DNA of 64,000 nucleotides from Pseudoclavibacter sp. AY1H1 (GTDB taxonomy: Bacteria; Actinomycetota; Actinomycetes; Actinomycetales; Microbacteriaceae), in the NCBI RefSeq assembly GCF_002931055.1, contig NZ_PSXX01000017.1, positions 1 through 64,000 of the forward strand. The letters are read 5' to 3'. Made by a program: the position numbers and the translations under genes. This document shows, piece after piece, positions 1 to 8,763 of this stretch. The notes under the pieces were generated by a model that was given only the letters and a program-made list of their open reading frames with translations, did not search any database and had not been told where the DNA came from. The number at the start of each line of letters is the position of its first letter. Position 1 is the first letter of the stretch.

Positions 1-44
1 GTACTGCAGGGGGGACCCTGTGGGAGAGTAGGTCACCGCCGGAC
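1..44 (+). rRNA. rrf: 5S ribosomal RNA, 3' end only
   Basis: The first 44 bases match the 3' half of an actinobacterial 5S rRNA, including the GGGGGGACCCTGTGGGAGAGTA helix region and the GGTCACCGCCGGAC end. The 5' part and the rest of the rRNA operon lie outside the window. An intrinsic terminator follows 9 bases later, which fits the end of an rrn operon. Confidence 0.9.
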
Positions 45-52
45 TTCTTCAT

Positions 53-114
53 AAGCCGGGGTTGGTTGTTGAGTGAGCAGAGATGCTCCTCGATGACCAG
101 CCCCGGCTTTTTTG
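53..114 (+). terminator. Intrinsic terminator of the rRNA operon
   Basis: A 14-base stem (53-66 with 96-109, one mismatch) built on AAGCCGGGG/CCCCGGCTT is followed directly by a T-rich run. Its place 9 bases after the 5S end makes it the rrn terminator. Confidence 0.88.
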
Positions 115-153
115 TTGCCCGAAAACAACAGCATTGCAGGCGGAGCGGCGGAT

Positions 154-198
154 GTGCGCCAAGGCCTGCTGAGATGAGCCCCCGCAGCCCTGGCGCAC
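154..198 (-). terminator. Possible terminator of the DUF58/MoxR operon
   Basis: An inverted repeat (154-165 with 187-198, one mismatch) lies just beyond the stop of the minus-strand DUF58 gene. There is no T tract on the minus strand, so it is either a weak terminator or only a 3'-end stabilising hairpin. Confidence 0.4.
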
Positions 199-208
199 GC
201 TGAGACGC

Positions 209-1516
209 CTAGAGGCGGCCCGTGGCCTTCAGCTCGATGTAGTGGTCGGCGATCGCTGGCGGCAGCGCCGATGGCGTCCCTGTCACCGTGTCTCCGCCGA
301 GGCGGAGAACCGTCTGACGCACGCGCTCCTGGTCCAGGAGCGCGCGCTCCGCGGCCGACGCAGCATACGTCTGCTCACGCGTCTCACGACGCACGGCGAC
401 CTCGTGCACATCCGGGTTCAGCACCGACCCCAACACGACGACGTGCTTGCTCGCCAGCTGCGGCAGCGCAGCGATGACGGGCTCGAGGGTGCCACCGGTC
501 TCCAGTGTCGAGAGAATGACCACAAGAGAACGGTGTGTCGTCACTCCACGCACCAGCCCTGGGATGGCCCGCCAATCCGTCGCGATGAGTTCGGGCTCGA
601 CATCCGCGAGCGACTCGACCATGCGGCTCAGCAGCTCAGCCCCCGAGACGCCTTGGATGCGCGCCCGCACTCGACGATCCCAGGCGACGACATCGACGCG
701 GTCACCCGCACGCGTCGCCAGCGCCGCGAGCAGCAGCGCCGACTCGATGGCAGTATCGAGGCGCGTCTCGTCCGCGACGCGAGCCGCCGACGTTCGCCCG
801 GTGTCGATCACGATCACCACGCGGCGGTCACGCTCGGGCCGCCAGGTCCGTACGACCAGGTCCTGACGACGAGCGGTGGCTCGCCAATCGATCGAGCGGA
901 CGTCGTCGCCCCGCACGTACTCGCGCAGCGAATCGAACTCCGTGCCCTGCCCACGAACCATGAGGCGCGTGGCGCCGTCCAGCTCGCGGAGGCGCGCCAG
1001 ACGTGAGGGGAGATGCTTCCTCGAGTTGAAGGGAGGGAGCACCCGCAGGACTCCGCGGTCAGCGAGGCTCACCTGTCGGGCCGCCAGCCCCATCGGACCC
1101 CAGCTGCGGAGCGTGACGAGCTCGGCCCGACGGTCGCCGCGGCGCGACGGGAGCAGCGGGAACTCGGCCACGCGGCGCTCGCCGACTGGCACATCCAGCT
1201 TCGGTCGGTGCTGCGTGCCGCCGGCCGTCGGCTCCCAGCCGTCGCGCACCTGCAGCCGCAGCGTGCGTGAGCCGCGGTTCGTGATGGCGACGCGGCTGAC
1301 GGCCGCCTCGCCGAGGCGGACCCGCGAAGGCAGACTCCGCTCGATCTCGACCTGACGCGGTGCCCCCGCCAGGAGGACATCCGCGATGGACGTGAGCAGC
1401 ACGAAGAGCAGCCAGATCGCCAATGTCACATACGCCGATTCGGCGGTCTGCCCGAAGAGCACCACGGGTACCGCCCCGACGGCGGTCAGGAGGACGAGGC
1501 GTCCACTCACGACCAT
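209..1516 (-). CDS. DUF58 domain-containing membrane protein
   Basis: This 435-residue protein begins with two hydrophobic segments (about residues 5-47) and carries the DUF58 signature EFDSLREYVRGDDVRSIDW near residues 193-211, followed by a von Willebrand A-like fold (VVIVIDTGRTSA). In this family DUF58 proteins are encoded next to MoxR ATPases and are thought to act together with them as a chaperone-like or metal-insertion system; no substrate is known. It is the last gene of a minus-strand operon and lies 58 bases after the MoxR gene. The ATG at 1516 is the first good start after the MoxR stop. Family assignment is firm; function is inferred. Confidence 0.9.
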   Translation of the reverse strand: MVVSGRLVLLTAVGAVPVVLFGQTAESAYVTLAIWLLFVLLTSIADVLLAGAPRQVEIERSLPSRVRLGEAAVSRVAITNRGSRTLRLQVRDGWEPTAGGTQHRPKLDVPVGERRVAEFPLLPSRRGDRRAELVTLRSWGPMGLAARQVSLADRGVLRVLPPFNSRKHLPSRLARLRELDGATRLMVRGQGTEFDSLREYVRGDDVRSIDWRATARRQDLVVRTWRPERDRRVVIVIDTGRTSAARVADETRLDTAIESALLLAALATRAGDRVDVVAWDRRVRARIQGVSGAELLSRMVESLADVEPELIATDWRAIPGLVRGVTTHRSLVVILSTLETGGTLEPVIAALPQLASKHVVVLGSVLNPDVHEVAVRRETREQTYAASAAERALLDQERVRQTVLRLGGDTVTGTPSALPPAIADHYIELKATGRL

Positions 1517-1574
1517 GTGCTCACGCTTCCCTTCCAGCTCTCGACTTCAACGGTGATTGCGCAGCCTGCACGGC

Positions 1575-2528
1575 TCAGATCGGAACCTGCACCTGCGCGA
1601 GCACGGAGCGGAGGATCGCATCGGCGCCGACCCCCTCCAGCTCGGCTTCGGGCCGGAGCTGGAGGCGGTGGCGGAGGACGGGAAGCGCCATCGCCTGCAC
1701 GTGATCCGGAGTCACCGCCTGGTAGCCGCTCAGATATGCGAACGCCTTGCTGGCCGACATGAGGGCCGTCGCCCCGCGGGGAGAGACCCCCATCCGCACG
1801 GACGGAGACTGCCTGGTCGCGCGGGCGATGTCGACGATGTACGCCAGCACATCCGCTCGCACCTCGACGGCAGCCGCCTCAGCCTGCGCTCGGCGCAGCT
1901 CCTCGGCAGAGAGGGCGCTCCGTACCCCGGCAGCCCGCAGGTCACGCGGCGAGAAGCCGGCGGCATGCCGCCGGAGCACTTCGAACTCCGCGTCCCGGGA
2001 TGGGAGCTCGAGGACGAGCTTCAGCAGGAAGCGGTCGAGCTGCGCCTCGGGCAACGTGTACGTGCCCTCGTACTCGATGGGGTTCATCGTCGCCGCCACG
2101 AGGAAGGGAGCCGGGAGGGCGCGGGTCACGCCGTCGGCGGACACCTGTCGCTCCTCCATCGCCTCGAGCAGGGCCGACTGCGTCTTCGGCGGCGTGCGGT
2201 TGATCTCGTCGGCGAGGAGGATGTTCGTGAAGACGGGGCCCTCGCGGAACTCGAATTCGCCGGCTGCGGAGTCGTAGACCAGCGACCCGGTGATGTCGCC
2301 CGGCATGAGGTCCGGGGTGAACTGGACCCGTTTCGTGTCGAGCGACAGGGTCTCGCTCAGCGTGCGCACGAGCAGCGTCTTGCCCACGCCGGGTACACCC
2401 TCGAGCAGTGCATGCCCTCCTGCCAGGAGGGCCACGAGGAGGCCGTCGACGGCGCGCTCCTGTCCGACGACGGCCTTGGCGACCTCGCCGCGGACTCGCT
2501 GCAGTGCTTCACGGACATCAGTGCTCAT
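1575..2528 (-). CDS. MoxR family AAA+ ATPase
   Basis: The 317-residue protein has a Walker A motif GVPGVGKT (residues 44-51), a Walker B-like LLADEINR and the AAA lid typical of MoxR ATPases. These ATPases remodel partner proteins, often ones with von Willebrand A domains such as the DUF58 protein encoded next. The reading frame is open further upstream (to 2636), but the start at 2528 gives the usual MoxR N-terminus (MSTDVREALQRV) and removes a proline-rich extension that is really the coding tail of the DUF4350 gene. The start overlaps the DUF4350 stop by 11 bases, suggesting translational coupling. Confidence 0.93.
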   Translation of the reverse strand: MSTDVREALQRVRGEVAKAVVGQERAVDGLLVALLAGGHALLEGVPGVGKTLLVRTLSETLSLDTKRVQFTPDLMPGDITGSLVYDSAAGEFEFREGPVFTNILLADEINRTPPKTQSALLEAMEERQVSADGVTRALPAPFLVAATMNPIEYEGTYTLPEAQLDRFLLKLVLELPSRDAEFEVLRRHAAGFSPRDLRAAGVRSALSAEELRRAQAEAAAVEVRADVLAYIVDIARATRQSPSVRMGVSPRGATALMSASKAFAYLSGYQAVTPDHVQAMALPVLRHRLQLRPEAELEGVGADAILRSVLAQVQVPI

Positions 2529-3816
2529 AGGTGCCTCCGTTGTTCTCGGCGGTGCTGCTTGGGTCGGTGGTCGTGGGGCGGGCCTGGCGAGGGCGGGCGC
2601 TGCTCGGATCGACGGCTGCTGCGACTTCCCGTTCAAGGGTCAGCAGCGCTTGGCTCAGATCGAGGAGCTCGGCCTCGCTGCCGGGAACGGCGTCGAGCAG
2701 CGTCCACGCGACTGCGGCTCGGTTCGCCCCGAGGGCCGCAGCGCTCGATGTGATGATGTCCTGGACGTGGCTCGCGCGGGCTAGCCCGAGCGACCTCGCG
2801 AGACGAGTCGTCGTGCCGATGCGGAGATTGTCGATGGCGCGAAGCCGGGCCCGCTGCTGCGCGTAGAGCCTGCCGCGGCCCTGCATCGTCTCGGAAGCCT
2901 CGACGACGACTGGCAGCCGCTCCTCGACGAGGGGCCCGAAGCGGCGTCCTCGCCACACCATCACTCCGAGCAGCGAAGCGAGCGCGATGAGGATGGTCGG
3001 CGTGAGCCACGGCGGGACGTAGGTGCCGAGCGACGGCTGCGCTCCGAAGACCGCCTCGGCGTCGGCGACGCCCGGCACGTACCAGACCAGCGACTCCGTC
3101 TCGCCGAGGACCGCGAGACCCATGGCCGCGTTCGCGGCGCTGAGCACTTCGCCGTTGCTGAGGTTGTCGGTCGCGCCCAGCGCGGCGAGCTCCGTTCCGG
3201 AGGCGAGCTCCGTCTCGACGTAGGCGAAGCGCCCGGACTCGGCGTAGCAGGCGCTCCCTCCAGAGGCCTCGTCACTCAGCTGGTACAGCCGCGCACCCCG
3301 CTGGGAGATGTCGGGGGCGAGATCTCCGAGCGGTGAAGCGCATTCCTCGCCGGCGGCGACCGTGTCTGCATCTTCACCGTCGGCACCGACGCCGCCCACG
3401 ACGATCGCCCCGTCGAACGCCTCGAGGAGGTCCCGGCTCGGCGCGAGCAGCAGCACCCGCTCCGCGTCCAGCTCCGCGATCTGCGCGGCGAGGTCATCGA
3501 CAGCCAGGCCGTCACGGTCGTGGACGACCAGCGTCGTATCGCCCTCAGCATCCCGCAGCTGCGACCGAGCCTCCTCGAGGCTCGTCGCCGCGCTCGTGGA
3601 CACGCCCTGGTCGCCGAGCACGGTGAAGACGGCCTTCGCTCCGTTGGGCTGTGCGGAGTCCACGCCGAGATACGGCGAGGTCGCGCTTGCTATCCCCCCG
3701 GCGAGGAGCGCGCTCGTCACGGCGATGACGACCGCGCCCGCGGCGATGAGCAGCCACGGACGCGCGCGTCTGAGCCGCTCCGAAACGGTCGGCGTCGCGG
3801 CCCGCGTGATGCTCAC
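2518..3816 (-). CDS. DUF4350 domain-containing membrane protein
   Basis: This 432-residue protein has one N-terminal membrane segment (about residues 19-45), an extracytoplasmic DUF4350 region with the SPYLGVDSAQPNGAKAVF-type start, and a second membrane segment near residue 255 followed by a cytoplasmic tail. DUF4350 proteins are found in actinobacterial MoxR/DUF58/DUF4129 operons; their role is unknown. The start is GTG at 3816, inside a 4-base GTGA overlap with the stop of the upstream DUF4129 gene. The overlap and order make co-expression very likely. Confidence 0.87.
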   Translation of the reverse strand: MSITRAATPTVSERLRRARPWLLIAAGAVVIAVTSALLAGGIASATSPYLGVDSAQPNGAKAVFTVLGDQGVSTSAATSLEEARSQLRDAEGDTTLVVHDRDGLAVDDLAAQIAELDAERVLLLAPSRDLLEAFDGAIVVGGVGADGEDADTVAAGEECASPLGDLAPDISQRGARLYQLSDEASGGSACYAESGRFAYVETELASGTELAALGATDNLSNGEVLSAANAAMGLAVLGETESLVWYVPGVADAEAVFGAQPSLGTYVPPWLTPTILIALASLLGVMVWRGRRFGPLVEERLPVVVEASETMQGRGRLYAQQRARLRAIDNLRIGTTTRLARSLGLARASHVQDIITSSAAALGANRAAVAWTLLDAVPGSEAELLDLSQALLTLEREVAAAVDPSSARPRQARPTTTDPSSTAENNGGTYEH

Positions 3817-4490
3817 GAGGCCCGCCCGGAGAACGAGGCCAGCTTGACCGGTGCTGCCGAGTCGAGCGCGAGGTCGAGATCGCGCAGCTGGTGCCAGTCG
3901 GCCTCGGAGGCTCCGAGGCCGAGGTATCTGGCAGCGTCGAAGGACTTCGCGGCGACGTGCAGCGCTGGAGCGTGACCGGGGAACGAGACGCCCGTCGCCT
4001 CCGCGACCGCCGTCGCCGTCATCCCAGGACTGAGAGAGAGAACCGTGCGGTCGTGCACTGCCCGAGCGAGCGCCCGGAACTGCTCTACGACGGCCGTCTC
4101 GAAATCGCCTCGCGATGCCGCCGCCGCAGCGGAACCGCGCAGGTCGCGAGCAGAGCGCTCATCGCCGTCGAAGAGATCCGCGGGCATTCCGGTCCGTCGC
4201 CTCGCTCGTTGCGCGAGGATCGGCCGGCCGATGAGCAGCGCGAGGACGCCGAGGACGACAACTCCGCCCAGGATGAGCGCGATCGGCGAGAAGCCCCCTG
4301 GCACCCCCTCGATGGGCTGGAGCAGGTCATTCACCCAGTTCCAGAAATCGTCGATCCAGAGATCGAGCCAGGTGGGGGAGGCCTGCGTGTACTCGGCCTT
4401 CGCGAGCTCACCCTGCAGAAGATCGCGCGCCGGATCCTCGTCGATCTCGAGCGGCGGCTCCATCGAGCCGACCCACGGGCCGAGCCGCAT
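3813..4490 (-). CDS. DUF4129 domain-containing membrane protein
   Basis: The protein has 225 residues with one membrane span near residues 68-90 and a C-terminal cytoplasmic DUF4129 domain (around AAAASRGDFETAVVEQFRAL and the DARYLG-like segment AARYLGLGASEADW). DUF4129 is often fused to transglutaminase-like proteins or carried next to DUF58/MoxR genes; no activity is established. The ATG at 4490 overlaps the upstream stop as TGATG. It sits in the middle of the five-gene operon. Confidence 0.87.
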   Translation of the reverse strand: MRLGPWVGSMEPPLEIDEDPARDLLQGELAKAEYTQASPTWLDLWIDDFWNWVNDLLQPIEGVPGGFSPIALILGGVVVLGVLALLIGRPILAQRARRRTGMPADLFDGDERSARDLRGSAAAAASRGDFETAVVEQFRALARAVHDRTVLSLSPGMTATAVAEATGVSFPGHAPALHVAAKSFDAARYLGLGASEADWHQLRDLDLALDSAAPVKLASFSGRAS

Positions 4491-5815
4491 CAGCGCACGT
4501 ACCCCGGAGCCCCCGTCGCGGAGACCGGCCGCTGCACCTGCACGTCGAAGTCAGCATCGGCGATGTCGGCACCGGCCGCGGACTGCTCCGCATATCGCTG
4601 CAGGGTGACGCCGAGCGCCTCTTTGCGCATCCGCAGGTCGAAGTACAGGATCGTCGCGTTCCCGCTCGTCAGGACGAGGACGATCGCCCCGAGGAGCACC
4701 TGCAGCGCGGAGGTGATGAGCAGGATCAGCGCGAACGCGACGATCGTGCCAGCGTCAGGTTCGGACGACTCGCCACTTCCGAGGGGCAGGATGATGACCT
4801 GACCAAGGCTGACGGCCAGCTGCGCGACCGTCGAGACGGCGCCGGTGGCGACGTTCAGGATCACCTGGATGACGACGACGACCCCGAGCACTCGCCAGAA
4901 GTTGCCATGGGAGAGGTTCCAGCTGCGGCGGATGGCGGCGATGGGGCCGAGGCCCTCGAGGACGATGGCGCTCGGGGCGAACATGATCTTGATGCCGAGC
5001 CACACCATGAGCACGACCGTCGCCCCGCCGAGGAGCAGCGTGAAGATGACGCCGAGCCCGATCGAGCCGGCGATCGTCGCCTCATCTCCGCCTGACCCCG
5101 AGAGGACGGCGAACATGATGAGCGGGATGAGGAGCCAGCCGACGGCGATGAGCACCACCGCGCCGACTCCGACGAGCAGCGCGTACCCGATCAGTCGCCA
5201 GATGCCGCGCCACCCCGCGCGCCAGGCCTCCTTGAAGCCGAGCTTCTCGCCGATCGCGCCACGGGCGACGACGCGCACGAGGATGCCCTGCAGGAGCGCT
5301 GAGCCGACCCCCGCGACGGCGAGGCCGAGGATCGCGGCAAGCGATGTCAGCGTGATGGAGGAGACCAGCATCGGCGCGATGTCCTCTTGGCTTCCCCCAA
5401 AGGGGATGCGCGTGAACATGAGCATTCCGACGACGACGGGAAGCAGGCTCGCGAAGAGCGTCGTTGCTCCCATGACGATGACGGCGCTCCCGAGCGTTGT
5501 CTTCGGTGAGGTGCGGAACAGGCGGAACGTCGCGGCGAGAGCGTCGCCGAAGGCGAGCGGACGGAGGGGGAAGAGGCCGGGCGTCGGGGCCGGCATCCAC
5601 TGACCGCCCGGCTGGCCCTGGCCCGGTTCCTGCGGAGGTCCGTACTGCCAGCTCGCCGGGCCGGGTGCGCCGTACTGATCGGGCTGCTGTCCCTGCCATT
5701 GCCCCTGGCCCTGCCAGTGACCGGCCTGCGGGAAGGCGCTCGGCGTCGGCGCTCCGGGCTGCGGCGGATACGCGTGGTTGGGCTCGGGTGCGTGCTCGTA
5801 TGGGCCATGCGTCAC
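4490..5815 (-). CDS. Polytopic membrane protein with Pro/Gln-rich N-terminus
   Basis: The 441-residue protein starts with about 75 residues rich in Pro, Gln and Gly, then has five or six hydrophobic segments with the layout of the glycerophosphoryl diester phosphodiesterase membrane domain family; no phosphodiesterase catalytic domain is present. It heads the operon. The frame is open to 5992, but that would run into the mtrA promoter region. GTG at 5815 (VTHGPYEHAPEP) gives the Pro-rich start typical of such actinobacterial proteins. Role unknown; membrane scaffold or transport is conceivable. Confidence 0.78.
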   Translation of the reverse strand: MTHGPYEHAPEPNHAYPPQPGAPTPSAFPQAGHWQGQGQWQGQQPDQYGAPGPASWQYGPPQEPGQGQPGGQWMPAPTPGLFPLRPLAFGDALAATFRLFRTSPKTTLGSAVIVMGATTLFASLLPVVVGMLMFTRIPFGGSQEDIAPMLVSSITLTSLAAILGLAVAGVGSALLQGILVRVVARGAIGEKLGFKEAWRAGWRGIWRLIGYALLVGVGAVVLIAVGWLLIPLIMFAVLSGSGGDEATIAGSIGLGVIFTLLLGGATVVLMVWLGIKIMFAPSAIVLEGLGPIAAIRRSWNLSHGNFWRVLGVVVVIQVILNVATGAVSTVAQLAVSLGQVIILPLGSGESSEPDAGTIVAFALILLITSALQVLLGAIVLVLTSGNATILYFDLRMRKEALGVTLQRYAEQSAAGADIADADFDVQVQRPVSATGAPGYVR

Positions 5816-5933
5816 GCGTCCATCGTGGCACACCCCGCGCCGCGCACTCTGGGTTGAGCCTCTGAGGGGACTATGCCCGCTACGCTGAGGGAAGCGCCCG
5901 GTCTCGGGCAGGTTCTGGAACAGGGAGGGTTCT

Positions 5934-6623
5934 GTGGGCGAACGCATCCTCGTGGTCGATGACGACCTCGCGCTGTCGGAGATGATCGGCATCGTTCTCA
6001 GGGCCGAAGGCTACGAACCCGAGTTCTGCGGCGACGGCGCGGCTGCCCTCGGCGAGTTCCGTCGGGTCAAGCCGGAACTCGTCCTGCTCGATGTCATGCT
6101 TCCCGGCCTGGACGGCATCCAGATCTGCCACCTGCTTCGCGCGGAATCCGGCACGCCCATCATCATGCTGACCGCGAAGTCGGACACGACCGACGTGGTC
6201 CGCGGGCTCGAAGCCGGTGCCGATGACTACATCGTCAAGCCCTTCAACCCCAAGGAGCTCGTCGCTCGCATCAAGACCCGGCTGCGCGCGAGCCAGCCGG
6301 AGGTGCAGAGCATCATCCGCGTCGGCGACCTCACGTTGAACGTCAACGCGCACGAGGTCCTGCGCGGCGAGGAGCAGATCAACCTGACTCCGCTCGAGTT
6401 CGATCTGCTGCTCACGCTCGCCGCGAAGCCGCAGAAGGTCTTCACACGCGAGGAGCTGCTCGAGCAGGTCTGGGGCTACCAGTACAAGGCCGACACGCGT
6501 CTCGTCAACGTGCATGTGCAGCGCCTGCGCGCGAAGGTGGAGCACGACCCGGACCACCCGAAGATCGTGGCGACGGTTCGCGGCGTGGGGTACCGCGCTG
6601 GGAACACGACCGCGTTCTCCTGA
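5934..6623 (+). CDS. mtrA: Two-component response regulator MtrA
   Basis: This 229-residue OmpR/PhoB-class regulator has a receiver domain with acidic pocket DDD (9-11), phospho-acceptor Asp53 (LLDVMLPG) and Lys102 (VKPF), then a winged-helix DNA-binding domain ending in VRGVGYRAG. MtrA controls cell division, cell-wall and osmotic genes in Actinobacteria. It is followed within 1 base by the mtrB kinase and then lpqB, the canonical order. The start is GTG at 5934, preceded by a GGGAGGG ribosome-binding site. It diverges from the DUF58/MoxR operon. Confidence 0.96.
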   Translation: MGERILVVDDDLALSEMIGIVLRAEGYEPEFCGDGAAALGEFRRVKPELVLLDVMLPGLDGIQICHLLRAESGTPIIMLTAKSDTTDVVRGLEAGADDYIVKPFNPKELVARIKTRLRASQPEVQSIIRVGDLTLNVNAHEVLRGEEQINLTPLEFDLLLTLAAKPQKVFTREELLEQVWGYQYKADTRLVNVHVQRLRAKVEHDPDHPKIVATVRGVGYRAGNTTAFS

Positions 6624-6624
6624 C

Positions 6625-8763
6625 GTGAGCGCAGTAGCCCGGCGGACGACCTCCACCCCTTCTTCTCGGACGCCCGACGTCGACACGGAGGGCATCCGCG
6701 TCCCGTACCGGTGGCGCTCCGCGCACGGGGTCTGGCGGAACCTCGTCTTCCTCTGGCGGACGTCGCTTCCCTTCCGGACGATCGCGCTCTCGGTCGCGTT
6801 GACGACGGCGACGGTGCTGTCCGTCGGCTTCGTCATGTCCAACTCCATCGCGAGCGACCTGTTCAACTCGAGGCTCAGGCCCCTCGTCTCGGAGACCGAG
6901 CGTGCTGTGACCGCGGCTCAGACGGTCTTCGCCTCAGGCGAGGAGACCGACAGCGCGGCCCTCGAGACCCTGCAGACGCTTGCGGTTGACGCGGCGCAGG
7001 ACTCGGCGGCCAACAGCTACGGCGTCATCTTCATGCAGGGGGCGTCGGACGGCGAGGAGCAATCCAACGAGCTGCGGGCGCTGGCGAAGGGGCCAGTCTC
7101 GGCCGATCTGGTCTCGCCGGAGCTGAAGGAAGCGGTGAGGTCGGGCGCGGAGACCGCGGCGACCGGAACGACCTCGGCGTCGCCGCAGACGTACTACCAG
7201 TCGATCGCGCTCGTCGACGAGTTCGGCAACGAGGTGCCCGGCATCGTCATCGGCTCGACCGTCACCGTGCAGAGCCTCGGCCAGTACGAGATGTACTTCG
7301 TGTACTCGATGGAGGAGACGCAGCAGACGCTCGACTTCGTGCAGCGCACCCTCGTGGTCGCCATGATCGTCCTGGTGCTCCTGGTCGCCGTCATCACGGG
7401 GTTCGTCATGCGGGCTGTGATCCAGCCGATTCGGGAGGCCGCGAAGACGAGCAGGCGCCTCGCGGCGGGGCACCTGGAGCAGCGCGTGCCGGAGTCGGGA
7501 GAGGACGACATCGCGACGCTCGCGAGGTCGTTCAACGAGATGGCGGACAGCCTGCAGGACCAGATCGAGCGCCTCGCGAACCTGTCCCAGGTGCAGCAGC
7601 GCTTCGTCTCAGATGTCTCGCACGAGCTGCGCACGCCGCTCACGACCATCCGTCTCGCCGGTGGGATGCTCTTCGACCGTCGCGACGACTTCGACACCGT
7701 CACGGCGCGGTCGGTCGAGCTCCTCCACGACCAGATCGAACGGTTCGAGATCCTGCTCGCCGACCTCCTGGAGATCTCCAGGTACGACGCCGGAGCGGTC
7801 GAGATCCTGCGGGAATCGAACAGCCTCGCGACCGTCGCCGACGACGTCATCGGCGCCATGACCCCGGTCGCGCTCGATCACGGCACGCGCCTCGTGCTCA
7901 AGGCGCCAGGTGGCTACGGGGAGTCCGAGTTCGATGCCCGCCGCATCAACCGCGTCGTCAGGAACCTCCTCGGCAACGCCATCGAGCACGGGGAGGCGAA
8001 GCCGATCGTCGTGTCGGTCGACTCCAACGAGTCTGCCGTCGCGCTGTCCGTGCGCGATTACGGCATCGGCATGACCGAGGCCGAGCGCACCAGGGTCTTC
8101 GACCGCTTCTGGCGCGCCGACCCGTCGCGCAAGCGCACGATGGGCGGGTCCGGTCTCGGTCTCGCGATCTCGCTCGAGGACGTTCGCCTGCACGAGGGGC
8201 GCCTGGAGGTCTGGTCGGAATCGGGCAAGGGGACGAACTTCCGGCTCACCCTGCCGAGATTCGTCGGCGGCAAGATCATGGGCTCACCGCTTCCGCTCGA
8301 GCCCGGAGATGCAGGTGCCGCCACCGTCACGATCGACGAGGAGGATGCGTCCTCCGAGGCGTTCACCGACGAAGACGTCGACACTCAGCCGATCGAGCTG
8401 CCTGACCTCGTCGGCATGCGCTCCTCCAACGCCGAACCGCTCGTCTCCTCGGCACCCACGAACTCGATGGATGTCATCGAGGCGACGTCCCTCGACGAGC
8501 CGGCGCAGACCCCAGCACCCTGGGACGATGCGGAAGCTGTTGTGGTGACCAGCTCGGCTCCCGAGTCCGTGCCTTCGCTTCCCAGCATCGACGACCACGA
8601 TGGCGACGAACACGATCACGATCACGACGGCGATGCCGACATGCGCCGCGAGGACGACCAAGGCGACGAGGGCACGCGCGGCGAGGATGCGCGCGAGGAC
8701 ACAGAGGACGAGGACCCGCCCGTCGGGGAATCAGCAGAGCAGGGGCAGGAGGAGCGGACATGA
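6625..8763 (+). CDS. mtrB: Sensor histidine kinase MtrB with acidic His/Asp-rich tail
   Basis: The 712-residue kinase has two membrane spans flanking an extracellular region, a HAMP domain, a HisKA site with His333 (SHELRTPLTT) and an HATPase domain with the N box NLLGNAIEHG and the GSGLGLAI motif. It phosphorylates MtrA. The chosen start is GTG at 6625, one base after the mtrA stop; the longer frame to 6514 lies inside mtrA. Beyond the kinase core is a tail of about 160 residues that becomes very acidic and contains DDHDGDEHDHDHDGDAD (about residues 655-671), which is longer than I would expect for MtrB. The end overlaps lpqB by 4 bases. Confidence 0.95.
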   Translation: MSAVARRTTSTPSSRTPDVDTEGIRVPYRWRSAHGVWRNLVFLWRTSLPFRTIALSVALTTATVLSVGFVMSNSIASDLFNSRLRPLVSETERAVTAAQTVFASGEETDSAALETLQTLAVDAAQDSAANSYGVIFMQGASDGEEQSNELRALAKGPVSADLVSPELKEAVRSGAETAATGTTSASPQTYYQSIALVDEFGNEVPGIVIGSTVTVQSLGQYEMYFVYSMEETQQTLDFVQRTLVVAMIVLVLLVAVITGFVMRAVIQPIREAAKTSRRLAAGHLEQRVPESGEDDIATLARSFNEMADSLQDQIERLANLSQVQQRFVSDVSHELRTPLTTIRLAGGMLFDRRDDFDTVTARSVELLHDQIERFEILLADLLEISRYDAGAVEILRESNSLATVADDVIGAMTPVALDHGTRLVLKAPGGYGESEFDARRINRVVRNLLGNAIEHGEAKPIVVSVDSNESAVALSVRDYGIGMTEAERTRVFDRFWRADPSRKRTMGGSGLGLAISLEDVRLHEGRLEVWSESGKGTNFRLTLPRFVGGKIMGSPLPLEPGDAGAATVTIDEEDASSEAFTDEDVDTQPIELPDLVGMRSSNAEPLVSSAPTNSMDVIEATSLDEPAQTPAPWDDAEAVVVTSSAPESVPSLPSIDDHDGDEHDHDHDGDADMRREDDQGDEGTRGEDAREDTEDEDPPVGESAEQGQEERT

